A DNA stretch of 5,794 nucleotides from Fimbriimonadales bacterium (GTDB lineage: Bacteria; Armatimonadota; Fimbriimonadia; Fimbriimonadales; GBS-DC): NCBI GenBank assembly GCA_026416655.1, contig JAOAES010000135.1:1-5794 (forward strand). The letters run 5' to 3'. This document shows, one piece after another, positions 1-5,794 of this stretch (position 1 is the first letter of the stretch; every line of letters starts with the position of its first letter). The translations under genes and the position numbers were made by a program. Under the pieces are notes generated by a model. That model did no database searches and had not been told where the DNA came from. It saw nothing but the letters and a program-made list of their open reading frames with translations.

Positions 1-690
1 GAAGTCGGTCTCTTCAGGGCGCAGGCGCAATCGCTGTGCGATTTGTCCCAGTTGCGTACGCTCGCCCGTCGCCACGACGAGCATCGTGCCCATCCCGCTG
101 GCGACATAGCTGCCCATCCAGAGCGCGTTCGTGCGCTGCATCAACGGCGCGTCTGCGGGCGTCGGCTGCGGCGACTTCTCGGCGGGGAAACTCTCGCCCG
201 TGAAAATCGCCTCGTTCACCTCCAGATTCTGCGCTTTCAGCACCACGCCGTCGGCGGGGATCATGTCGCCTGTGTTCAGGCGCACGACATCGCCCGGCAC
301 CAGCTGGTCAATCGGGAGGGAGCGGGGCTGTCCCTCGCGAATCACCTCGGCTTCCACCTGCACTCGCGCGAGCAGGCGGCGCATCGCGTCGGACGCGCTC
401 GCCTCTTGCCAGAAGCCGAGCAACCCGCTCAGCGCCACAATCGCGAGGATAATCGCTGTGTCGGTCGTGTCGCCCAGCGCGCCCGCCACCGTCGCCGCGC
501 CGATGAGAATCAGCACAATCGGGTTCGTGAACTGGCGCAGCAGGATTGCCCACTTGCTGACGTATCCAGCTCGGCGCAGTGCGTTCGGTCCATACCGCTC
601 CAGCCGCGCCCGCGCTTCCGACTCGGTCAGTCCTGTAGGGCGCGAACCGAGCTGCGCCAGCAACTCTTCCGTTGGGAATGACCAGAACAA
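1..690 (-). CDS. P-type cation-transporting ATPase, magnesium (MgtA-like, type IIIB) subtype likely; N-terminal 230 residues only
   Basis: This is the start of an ATP-driven membrane cation pump whose 3' end lies outside the window. Reading the minus strand gives 230 uninterrupted codons. Residues 8-40 resemble the N-terminal cation-ATPase domain (GLTESEARARLERYGPNAL). Two hydrophobic helices (M1 about 55-72, M2 about 77-94) precede the actuator domain, which carries VPGD (131-134), GDMIPADG (141-148) and the TGES dephosphorylation motif (164-167). The phosphorylated DKTGT aspartate, the ATP-binding domain and the later helices would lie beyond the window. The VNEAIFTGESFP context and the MGSYVASGM...TGERTQLG stretch (192-215) resemble magnesium-transporting type IIIB pumps more than calcium pumps; this subtype is inferred. 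An in-frame stop at 700-702 leaves TTG at 690 as the only reasonable start, and the resulting N-terminal FWS resembles the family's usual beginning. The gene starts 1 nt after the nfo stop, so co-transcription and coupled translation are likely. Confidence 0.9.
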   Translation of the reverse strand, partial: MFWSFPTEELLAQLGSRPTGLTESEARARLERYGPNALRRAGYVSKWAILLRQFTNPIVLILIGAATVAGALGDTTDTAIILAIVALSGLLGFWQEASASDAMRRLLARVQVEAEVIREGQPRSLPIDQLVPGDVVRLNTGDMIPADGVVLKAQNLEVNEAIFTGESFPAEKSPQPTPADAPLMQRTNALWMGSYVASGMGTMLVVATGERTQLGQIAQRLRLRPEETDF

Positions 691-691
691 G

Positions 692-1525
692 CTACTCGTT
701 CACCATCCCCCAGAGCTTTGCGAGGTCTTCGGCGAATCGTTCTTCGTTGGGCGTCTCGATAAGCATTGGCAGGCGCGTAAAACGCGGGTCGTTCAGGAGA
801 AGCCGAAACGCCCCCAATCCCAGCTCGCCCTCGCCGATATGCTCATGCCGGTCGACGCGCGAGCCGAGCGGTTTTTTGGAATCGTTCAGATGCCAGACCT
901 GCAGGCGCGATAGTCCAATCAAGCGGTCAAACGCTGCCCACGTCGCCTCGTAAGTTTCAGGCGTGCGCAGGTCGTAGCCCGCTGCGAACAGGTGGCAGGA
1001 ATCGGCGCAAATCACCAGCCGTTCATCGGGCAGGGCGTCGTAGATCTGCGCGAAATGTTCGAACCGATAGCAGAGCGCGTTGCCCTGTCCCGCCATCGTC
1101 TCCATCGCAATACACACACCGTCGGGCACTTCAGCAAGCAGTTGGCGCAGGCTCTCGATGAGCGTTTGCATGCCCGTATCGAAATCGGGGTGCGAGCCCA
1201 TATGTACGACGGCATATCGGATTCCCAGCGCGGCGCAGCGTTGCAACTCGGCGAGGTAGGCGGCATAGGCTTTGCGGCGCGTGTCGGCGTCAGGCGAGGC
1301 GAGGTTAATCAGGTAGGCAGCGTGCGACACAACGCACTCGATTCCCGTCTCGCGGCGCGCCTGCTGGAGTTTCGCGACCTGCTCAGTAGAAACGGAGGTC
1401 GGTTGCCACTGGCGGGGGCTGGCAGTGAAGATTTGCACTGCGGTACAGCCGAGGCGTTTCCCTTCGTAAAGGGCGTTCTGGAGTCCGCCCGCGATGGAGG
1501 TGTGTGCGCCAATCAGCCGTTGCAT
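692..1525 (-). CDS. nfo: Deoxyribonuclease IV (AP endonuclease, Nfo family)
   Basis: This encodes a 277-aa cytoplasmic base-excision-repair enzyme that cleaves the DNA backbone 5' to abasic sites and acts on blocked 3' ends. The length is normal for the family. It is a TIM-barrel protein with three metal ions (usually zinc). All nine ligands expected from E. coli Nfo can be placed: His68 (VSHAAYLINLA), His108 (VVHMGSH), Glu142 (AMETMAGQG), Asp175 and His178 (CADSCHLFAAGYD), His212 (WHLNDSK), Asp225 and His227 (SRVDRHEHIGEG) and Glu257 (LIETPN). The start is supported by the conserved N-terminus IGAHTSIAGGL directly after Met1. No strong Shine-Dalgarno precedes the ATG. The gene begins 21 nt after the stop of the DUF3084 gene and ends 1 nt before the ATPase start, so it is probably the middle gene of an operon. 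No truncation or missing catalytic residue is visible. Confidence 0.97.
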   Translation of the reverse strand: MQRLIGAHTSIAGGLQNALYEGKRLGCTAVQIFTASPRQWQPTSVSTEQVAKLQQARRETGIECVVSHAAYLINLASPDADTRRKAYAAYLAELQRCAALGIRYAVVHMGSHPDFDTGMQTLIESLRQLLAEVPDGVCIAMETMAGQGNALCYRFEHFAQIYDALPDERLVICADSCHLFAAGYDLRTPETYEATWAAFDRLIGLSRLQVWHLNDSKKPLGSRVDRHEHIGEGELGLGAFRLLLNDPRFTRLPMLIETPNEERFAEDLAKLWGMVNE

Positions 1526-1546
1526 AGGTGTAATGTTCGGCGTGCC

Positions 1547-3070
1547 TCAGCCTCTTCCTGCTGTGCGGTCAGGCAGTACCTCGAACTTCAGGCTTAGGGT
1601 ATCGCCGGCATAGGTGGTTTTCGCAGCGCGCACGATGAGCGTCACGCGCGTTGTACGGCATTGACGCGCTCGTTCCATCAGCTCCAGAAGCGTCTCTGGC
1701 GAGGTCTCACCGACTGTCGGAGGCGCGCCTGCACGTTCCTGCCGCGGTAGGATGCCCGCTTCGATGGCGCGCTCGCGCACTTCCGTTTGCAAAAAGCTCA
1801 GCACCTGCCCCAGCGGGTTGCGCTCGGCACGACAATCGACGGACGTCCGTGCAATCTCCTCGCCCGCTTCGAACACCTTGCGGTTGCGATACAGGCGCAA
1901 CTCGATGGGCGCAGGTTCGCCCTGCGCCGTGTTGGTGAGCGCGACGGCGACTACCACAACAGGGTCGTTGGAGGCGCGAATGTTTTGCTGAACCGCTTCG
2001 AGGCTCTCGCCCTCAGTGATTTCCGCTTGTTCGCCCGAGGCGAGCCGTACGCGCTTTTCGGGGATGAACACGGCGCGGGTTTGAGCGGGAGCGGGCACAG
2101 CGCCGCGCTCGCGGGCGGTCTTGTCGGCAAGGCTCAGCAAGTCCTGAAGTGCCTGACGCACGCGCACCTCGCTCCAGCCGGCGGGGATACTCGTGCGTCC
2201 CAGCTCCTCGCCCATCTGCACGGCGATGGGGCTAAGCCGAATATTCGCCAGTTGCGCCAGTTCACGGGCGGCGCGGTCGAGTTCATCGCGCTGACGACGC
2301 AGGGAGGCGTTGCGCTCCAGCAGGATACTGTTCTGCGCCTCTATCTGCTGGTTCTCCTCTGCCAGCCGCCGATTCTGCTCTGCCAGTTGCTGGTTTTGCG
2401 CCTGCAGCCGCCGATTCTCGGCATCCAGTTTCGCGTTTTCGGAAGCGAGCGCCGCGCCTTGCTCTGCGAACTCGTCGTTCTGGCGACGCAGCTGGTCTTG
2501 CTGGCGTTGTAGAGCAACAATCTGTTCGCGGACGGTGCGAATTTGCTGTTGGAGCTGTTCACGGATCTGGCGTGCCTGTTCCAGTTGTGCCTGCGCCTGC
2601 GCGAGTTGGCTTCGGCTCTGACGGAGCTGTTGTTGCGCCTGCGCAAGTTGCGCCTCCAACGCCTGCACCTGTTCCAAGCGCGCCTTGTATTCCGTTTCCA
2701 GTTGCTTCAGTTCTTCGCCCAGCCGCGCCTGCTCCGTGCGCAGTTGCCGATTCACGCGCTGGAGCTCCGTGTTGCGCACCTGCAGCTCTTTCAGACGCGC
2801 CTCGTTCTCGCGTAGCTCGACAAGGATGCGGTCGCCTCGCGTAATCCATGCGCGAAACGACTCGTTGACCAGCGTCATCCCGATAACGGTCAGCGCGACC
2901 GTGATGCACCCCGTGACCGTGGTGATAAGCGTGGCGGTGTGGCGCGGGCGAATACCGAACAGGCTCAGACGCTGCTTGCCCAGTTTTCTGCCGAGCCAGT
3001 CGCCAGCATACGCCAGCGCGCCCCCGAACAGCGTCAGGAGTGCCAGGATGATGAGCATGGTCAAGGTCAT
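1547..3070 (-). CDS. DUF3084-type membrane-anchored coiled-coil protein of unknown function
   Basis: This is a 507-aa protein with no assigned biochemical role. Two hydrophobic segments (about 3-22 and 46-68) flank a short basic loop with GDWLGRKLGKQRLSLFGIRPRHTATL (split here: GDWLGRKLGKQRL at 23-35, SLFGIRPRHTATL at 36-48). That loop and helix arrangement resembles the start of DUF3084 proteins known from cyanobacteria and other bacteria. Residues about 82-275 form a long coiled coil rich in Gln, Leu, Glu and Arg, including the regular asparagine heptads annotated separately. A globular, mixed alpha/beta-looking domain follows (about 280-505) with a hydrophobic strand VVVVAVAL (371-378). 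The protein is probably anchored in the cytoplasmic membrane; which side the coiled coil and C-domain face is not determined. The start at 3070 lacks a Shine-Dalgarno and lies 11 nt after a TATAAT box; an alternative ATG is at 3058, also without one. It is probably the first gene of an operon with nfo and the ATPase. The family call is from recognition of the N-terminal pattern, not a search. Confidence 0.85.
   Translation of the reverse strand: MTLTMLIILALLTLFGGALAYAGDWLGRKLGKQRLSLFGIRPRHTATLITTVTGCITVALTVIGMTLVNESFRAWITRGDRILVELRENEARLKELQVRNTELQRVNRQLRTEQARLGEELKQLETEYKARLEQVQALEAQLAQAQQQLRQSRSQLAQAQAQLEQARQIREQLQQQIRTVREQIVALQRQQDQLRRQNDEFAEQGAALASENAKLDAENRRLQAQNQQLAEQNRRLAEENQQIEAQNSILLERNASLRRQRDELDRAARELAQLANIRLSPIAVQMGEELGRTSIPAGWSEVRVRQALQDLLSLADKTARERGAVPAPAQTRAVFIPEKRVRLASGEQAEITEGESLEAVQQNIRASNDPVVVVAVALTNTAQGEPAPIELRLYRNRKVFEAGEEIARTSVDCRAERNPLGQVLSFLQTEVRERAIEAGILPRQERAGAPPTVGETSPETLLELMERARQCRTTRVTLIVRAAKTTYAGDTLSLKFEVLPDRTAGRG
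2297..2446 (-). repeat. Seven tandem 21-bp coding heptads (partly 42-bp period) giving an Asn/Leu zipper
   Basis: Within the DUF3084 gene, residues about 209-258 form seven consecutive heptads. Each has Asn at the same position (212, 219, 226, 233, 240, 247, 254) and Leu or Ile three residues later (215, 222, 229, 236, 243, 250, 257). The DNA keeps traces of duplication: CAGCCGCCGATTCT occurs on the plus strand at 2363-2376 and again at 2405-2418, and TGCTGGTT at 2346-2353 and 2388-2395, both 42 bp apart. This suggests growth of the coiled coil by two-heptad duplications. It is a coding repeat, not a mobile or CRISPR repeat. Confidence 0.85.
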
Positions 3071-3081
3071 CGCTACACAAA

Positions 3082-3087
3082 ATTATA
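3082..3087 (-). promoter_or_regulatory. Candidate -10 box (TATAAT) for the DUF3084-nfo-ATPase operon
   Basis: The minus strand reads a perfect consensus TATAAT, ending 11 nt before the ATG at 3070. Transcription would be expected to begin about 6-7 nt beyond the box, leaving a leader of only about 4-5 nt. No TTGACA-like -35 is found at 16-18 nt spacing. The preceding bases are AGG, so a full extended -10 (TGn) is absent. The lack of a Shine-Dalgarno before the ATG fits a near-leaderless message. The promoter role is inferred. Confidence 0.5.
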
Positions 3088-3148
3088 CCTGCGAGGATGA
3101 GGGACGCATGCGCACAAGTAAGGACTCCACCTTCAGGTACACTCTATC

Positions 3149-3153
3149 GGAGG
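3149..3153 (+). promoter_or_regulatory. Ribosome binding site of aspA (GGAGG)
   Basis: GGAGG lies 8 nt before the ATG at 3162 and decides the start. The reading frame stays open far upstream, and an in-frame ATG at 3108 also has a GAGGG 4 nt ahead of it, which would add 18 residues. The 3162 start is preferred because its spacing is better and its product begins where aspartase homologues begin (RIERDALGE after a few residues). Confidence 0.8.
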
Positions 3154-3161
3154 CTGTGCTT

Positions 3162-4565
3162 ATGGACATTCGTATCGAGCGCGATGCTTTAGGAGAACGA
3201 GAACTGCCCGCCGATGTCTATTGGGGCTTGCAAACCCTGCGGGCGCAAGAGAATTTCCCAATTAGCGGCATCACGGAACCCCCACTGATGGTCGACGCCT
3301 ATGTGCTGCTCAAAAAGGCGGCGGCGCAGGCGAACACGGAACTGGGACTGCTACCCGAAAACATCGGGCGCGCAATTGTGCAGGCTGCGGACGAAATCCT
3401 GCAGGGCAACCTGCGCGACCAGTTCCCCACCGACATCTTCCATCAGGGGGCAGGCACTTCGTTTCATATGAATGTGAACGAGGTGCTGGCAAATCGCGCG
3501 ATAGAAATCTTGGGCGGTCAGAAGGGCGACTATAAACTGGTGAACCCAAACGACCACCCGAACTTCGGGCAATCGACCAACGACACCTTCCCGACGGCGA
3601 TGCGCATCGCCACGCGCCTTGCGCTACGCGAACTGTTCCCCGCCTTAGACGCCCTCACTGACGCCTTCGCACAGAAGGGCAAAGAGTTCGACCATGTGCT
3701 GAAGTCAGGGCGCACGCACCTGCAGGACGCCGTGCCGATTCGGTTGGGGCAGGAGTTTACGGCATATGCGGCGACGCTGCGCAAGTGTCGCCGCGTGCTG
3801 GAGTTCGCCGCCGAGGCGGTGGAGGAACTCGGCATCGGTGGCAGCGCAGTCGGCACAGGGCTAAACACGCATCCGCAATACCGGTTCCGCGTGGTGGAGC
3901 TGCTGCGCGAGTGGACGGGCATCCCGTTCCGCCCCGCCGACGACCTGCGCGAGGCGATGCAGAGCCAGATGCCCATGCAACTCGTCGGCTCCGCCCTGCG
4001 CACGCTCGCGCTGGAGCTGACCCGCATCGTGAACGACCTGCGCCTGCTCTCGTCGGGACCGCTCACGGGCTTTGCGGAGATTACCCTGCCCGCCGTGCAG
4101 CCCGGCAGCAGCATCATGCCCGGTAAGGTGAACCCCAGCATCCCCGAAATGGCGAACATGGTCTGCTTCCAGGTCATCGGCAACGCGACCACCATCGACT
4201 ACGCCGTGCAGGCAGGGCAACTGGAGCTGAATGTGATGATGCCGGTGATGGCTTACAACGCGGTTTATTCTATCCAGATTATGACGACCATGATGCGCCA
4301 GCTCGATGAACGCTGTGTGCGCGGGATTGTAGCGAACGAGGAGAAGTGTCGCTGGTATGCCGAGACGAGTCCGAGCCTTGCCACCGCGCTGAACGCCTAT
4401 GTGGGCTACGCTGTCGCCGCCGAAGTCGTCAAGCAAGCCCTGCGCGAGGGACGCTCGGTCATCGACGTCGTGCGCGAGCGCAATCTACTGACCGAAGAGC
4501 AAATCAAAGAGGTGTTCGACCCCTTCAAGATGACCGAGCCGGGCATTCCGGGCAAGACATCCTGA
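3162..4565 (+). CDS. aspA: Aspartate ammonia-lyase (aspartase)
   Basis: This 467-aa cytoplasmic enzyme of the aspartase/fumarase superfamily reversibly converts L-aspartate to fumarate and ammonia; it normally works as a tetramer with active sites shared between subunits. The signature loop GSSIMPGKVNP (315-325) carries the catalytic serine (Ser316). Other substrate-binding residues can be placed at Thr99, Ser138, Thr139, Thr185, His186, Lys322 and Asn324, each two positions below the well-studied Bacillus AspB numbering. Ser-Thr-Asn at 138-140 (QSTND) and FQVIGN (336-341) favour aspartase over class II fumarase, which usually has Ser-Ser-Asn and AQVMGN. Some segments are fumarase-like (DTFPTAMRIA, GTGLNTHP), so fumarase FumC is the main alternative. 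Met360 in NVMMPVMAY replaces the glutamate usual in NVMEP; the effect is unknown. The gene is followed 27 nt later by a predicted ornithine cyclodeaminase and is probably co-transcribed with it. Confidence 0.88.
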   Translation: MDIRIERDALGERELPADVYWGLQTLRAQENFPISGITEPPLMVDAYVLLKKAAAQANTELGLLPENIGRAIVQAADEILQGNLRDQFPTDIFHQGAGTSFHMNVNEVLANRAIEILGGQKGDYKLVNPNDHPNFGQSTNDTFPTAMRIATRLALRELFPALDALTDAFAQKGKEFDHVLKSGRTHLQDAVPIRLGQEFTAYAATLRKCRRVLEFAAEAVEELGIGGSAVGTGLNTHPQYRFRVVELLREWTGIPFRPADDLREAMQSQMPMQLVGSALRTLALELTRIVNDLRLLSSGPLTGFAEITLPAVQPGSSIMPGKVNPSIPEMANMVCFQVIGNATTIDYAVQAGQLELNVMMPVMAYNAVYSIQIMTTMMRQLDERCVRGIVANEEKCRWYAETSPSLATALNAYVGYAVAAEVVKQALREGRSVIDVVRERNLLTEEQIKEVFDPFKMTEPGIPGKTS

Positions 4566-4574
4566 AGAAATCTC

Positions 4575-4582
4575 GGAGGAGG
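4575..4582 (+). promoter_or_regulatory. Ribosome binding site of the TIGR00300-family gene (GGAGGAGG)
   Basis: GGAGGAGG lies in the 27-nt gap after aspA, with its last base 10 nt before the ATG at 4593. It supports that ATG over the next in-frame ATG at 4605, which would be 22 nt away. Its strength suggests independent translation of the second gene on a shared mRNA. Confidence 0.75.
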
Positions 4583-4592
4583 CAAACAGACG

Positions 4593-5794
4593 ATGGCGTC
4601 GGAAATGATTCATCTGGAAGGGCACGTGATCGACTCGCTCACGCTGTCCAAAGTGCTGGACATCCTCTCGTCCTACGAGGGCGTGCGCTACGAGGTACGC
4701 CACGCGAAAATCGGGCACACCCGCACCGAGACCAGCAAGTTCGATATCTTAGTGGAGGCGGAGACCGAAGACCTGCTGGAGCGCGTGCTGGAAGAGGTAC
4801 AGCAACATGGCGCGAACTTCTCCCACGCCGATGCGCATCTCGAACCCGCTCCCAAAGACGGCGTGTTCCCCGAGGACTTCTACTCCACCACGAATCTGGA
4901 GACCTCAGTGCGCGTGCATCACCGCTGGGTGCATGTGGAGAACATCGAGATGGACTGCGGGATTCGCGTCTGGCAGGAGGACGGGAAGTGGCGTGCGGCG
5001 ACAGTACCGATGGCGCGCGTGAAACAGGGCGACCTGATTGTCGTGGGACACGAAGGGATTCGCGTCACGCCCCCTGAGCGGCGCGACCCGACTTCGGTGT
5101 TCGCCTTTATGGGCAGCGATGTGTCGTCCGAGAAGCCGAAAGAGCGCGCGGTGCGCGGCGTCGCTGAAGAGGTGCGCAAGGCGAAAGCGCGCGGCGAGAA
5201 GGTGTTGTTCGTGGGCGGGCCCGCGATTATCCATACAGGCGCGGGTCCCTACCTGGAACAGCTCATCCGCAACGGCTGGATCGATGTGCTGTTCGCGGGG
5301 AACGCGCTCGCCGCGCACGATGTCGAGTCTGCGATCTACGGCACTTCGCTCGGCGTGTCGCTCGATTTAGGCTCGCCCGTGACGCACGGACACCAGCACC
5401 ACATCCGCGCCATCAATAAAATCCGCCTGCTCGGCGGGCTAAAGCAAGCAGTGGAGCAGGGCGTGCTGACGCGCGGCGTGATGTATACCTGCGTCAAGCA
5501 TAATGTGCCGTTCGTACTGGCGGGCAGCATCCGCGACGACGGACCGCTGCCCGAAGTGATTACCGATGTGCTGGAGGCGCAGGACGCAATGCGAGCGCAC
5601 ATCCCTGGCGTCGGCGTCGCAATCATGGTCGCCACCACGCTGCACTCCGTCGCAACGGGCAACATGCTGCCCGCCTCGGTGCGCGTGTTTTGCGTGGACA
5701 ACGACGCCGACACGGTGATTAAGCTCACCGACCGCGGCACGCACCAGACCTTCCCGATTGTCACCGACTGCCACTTCTTTATGAAGGAGCTGGC
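4593..5794 (+). CDS. TIGR00300-family protein (LOR/SDH-type N-terminal domain), probable archaeal-type ornithine cyclodeaminase; C-terminus cut by window end
   Basis: This gene has 400 open codons and runs off the window. The family is usually just over 400 residues, so probably only a short tail is missing. Residues about 5-100 form the LOR/SDH conserved region (LEGHVIDSLTLSKVLD; HTRTETSKFDILVEA). The rest resembles the nucleotide-binding catalytic part, with VLFVGGPAIIHTGAGPY (204-220), LFAGNALAAHDVE (233-245), YGTSLGVSLDLG (249-260), THGHQHHIRAIN (264-275), VPFVLAGSIRDDGPLP (305-320) and KLTDRG (377-382). Family knowledge: members include archaeal NAD-dependent ornithine cyclodeaminase (L-ornithine to L-proline plus ammonia) and the C-terminal half of cyanobacterial ArgZ/AgrE. 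It is unrelated to the mu-crystallin-type Ocd. The arginine dihydrolase domain of ArgZ/AgrE is absent here: the LOR/SDH region begins almost at Met1. Its position just after aspA suggests a shared role in amino-acid nitrogen release or proline supply. Family membership is fairly sure; the exact reaction is inferred. Confidence 0.85.
   Translation, partial: MASEMIHLEGHVIDSLTLSKVLDILSSYEGVRYEVRHAKIGHTRTETSKFDILVEAETEDLLERVLEEVQQHGANFSHADAHLEPAPKDGVFPEDFYSTTNLETSVRVHHRWVHVENIEMDCGIRVWQEDGKWRAATVPMARVKQGDLIVVGHEGIRVTPPERRDPTSVFAFMGSDVSSEKPKERAVRGVAEEVRKAKARGEKVLFVGGPAIIHTGAGPYLEQLIRNGWIDVLFAGNALAAHDVESAIYGTSLGVSLDLGSPVTHGHQHHIRAINKIRLLGGLKQAVEQGVLTRGVMYTCVKHNVPFVLAGSIRDDGPLPEVITDVLEAQDAMRAHIPGVGVAIMVATTLHSVATGNMLPASVRVFCVDNDADTVIKLTDRGTHQTFPIVTDCHFFMKEL

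Larger units (their letters stand above)
3071..3161. promoter_or_regulatory. Divergent intergenic region holding the promoters of both operons
   Basis: This 91-bp stretch lies between the start codons of the leftward DUF3084 gene and rightward aspA, and is the only sizeable noncoding segment in the window. It is more AT-rich near the DUF3084 side (ACAAAATTATACC at 3076-3088). It should contain the start sites for both transcripts. Only the leftward -10 box is convincing; no clear sigma-70 -35/-10 pair is seen for aspA. An 8-bp perfect palindrome, CGCATGCG (3105-3112), is the only symmetric element noticed and may be chance. Confidence 0.6.

Noticed and set aside
43..953. Plus-strand open frames (212, 260 and 93 codons) over the ATPase and nfo genes
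   Set aside because: They are antisense to genes with TGES, GDxxPADG and Nfo metal-ligand motifs; none resembles a known protein.
1787..2512. Plus-strand 241-codon open frame antisense to the DUF3084 gene
   Set aside because: Its repeated Leu/Cys/Gln pattern is the mirror of the coiled-coil heptads on the other strand. It matches no recognised protein and has no clear ribosome site.
3138..3143. TACACT as a -10 box for aspA
   Set aside because: There is no -35 match at proper spacing, and the implied transcription start would fall on or inside the GGAGG ribosome site.
2685..3161. Upstream in-frame extension of aspA to 2685 (159 extra codons)
   Set aside because: It overlaps the start of the DUF3084 gene on the opposite strand, is Ser/Arg-rich low-complexity antisense translation, and has no counterpart in aspartases. 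GGAGG before 3162 supports the shorter form.
3530..4436. Long minus-strand open frames (221 and 191 codons) opposite aspA
   Set aside because: Both are antisense to a clearly conserved enzyme and show low-complexity Ser/Arg or His/Gly composition typical of GC-rich shadow frames.
4346..5077. Plus-strand 243-codon open frame crossing the aspA/second gene junction
   Set aside because: It is an Arg-rich out-of-frame shadow of two well-supported genes with strong family motifs.
4905..5764. Minus-strand open frames opposite the TIGR00300-family gene
   Set aside because: They are shadows of a continuous 400-codon plus-strand gene with recognisable conserved motifs throughout.

Overview
This is a compact, GC-rich (roughly 60% by eye) bacterial chromosomal segment. 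It carries five protein-coding genes in two divergently transcribed groups, separated by one 91-bp intergenic region (3071-3161). Genes abut closely, with gaps of 1, 21 and 27 nt. I see no RNA genes, insertion sequences, CRISPR arrays, prophage genes or clear terminators. The lineage cannot be fixed from the window. A DUF3084 membrane coiled-coil protein together with an archaeal-type (TIGR00300-like) ornithine cyclodeaminase would suit a deep-branching, possibly thermophilic bacterium such as Armatimonadota, or relatives of Cyanobacteria or Deinococcus. That is a weak guess.

Leftward (minus-strand) group, read from the centre outward. First is a 507-aa DUF3084 protein with two N-terminal membrane helices, a long coiled coil and a C-terminal domain (3070-1547). 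Next is deoxyribonuclease IV, nfo, with all nine expected metal ligands (1525-692). Last is the N-terminal 230 residues of a magnesium-type P-type cation ATPase, cut by the window start (690-1). The spacing suggests one operon. A TATAAT box only 11 nt upstream of the first ATG, with no Shine-Dalgarno, suggests a nearly leaderless transcript.

Rightward (plus-strand) group. Aspartate ammonia-lyase, aspA (3162-4565), is followed after 27 nt by a TIGR00300-family enzyme (4593 to window end). This family contains the archaeal NAD-dependent ornithine cyclodeaminase and the C-terminal half of the cyanobacterial arginine dihydrolase/ornithine cyclodeaminase ArgZ/AgrE. Both predicted reactions release ammonia (aspartate to fumarate; ornithine to proline), so the pair looks like a small amino-acid nitrogen module. 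Both genes have good GGAGG-type ribosome binding sites.

I did not find an unmistakably new system. The points most worth a second look are the standalone ornithine cyclodeaminase paired with aspA, the seven-heptad asparagine-layered zipper in the DUF3084 protein, the near-leaderless promoter, and the 1-nt junction with a TTG start between nfo and the ATPase gene.
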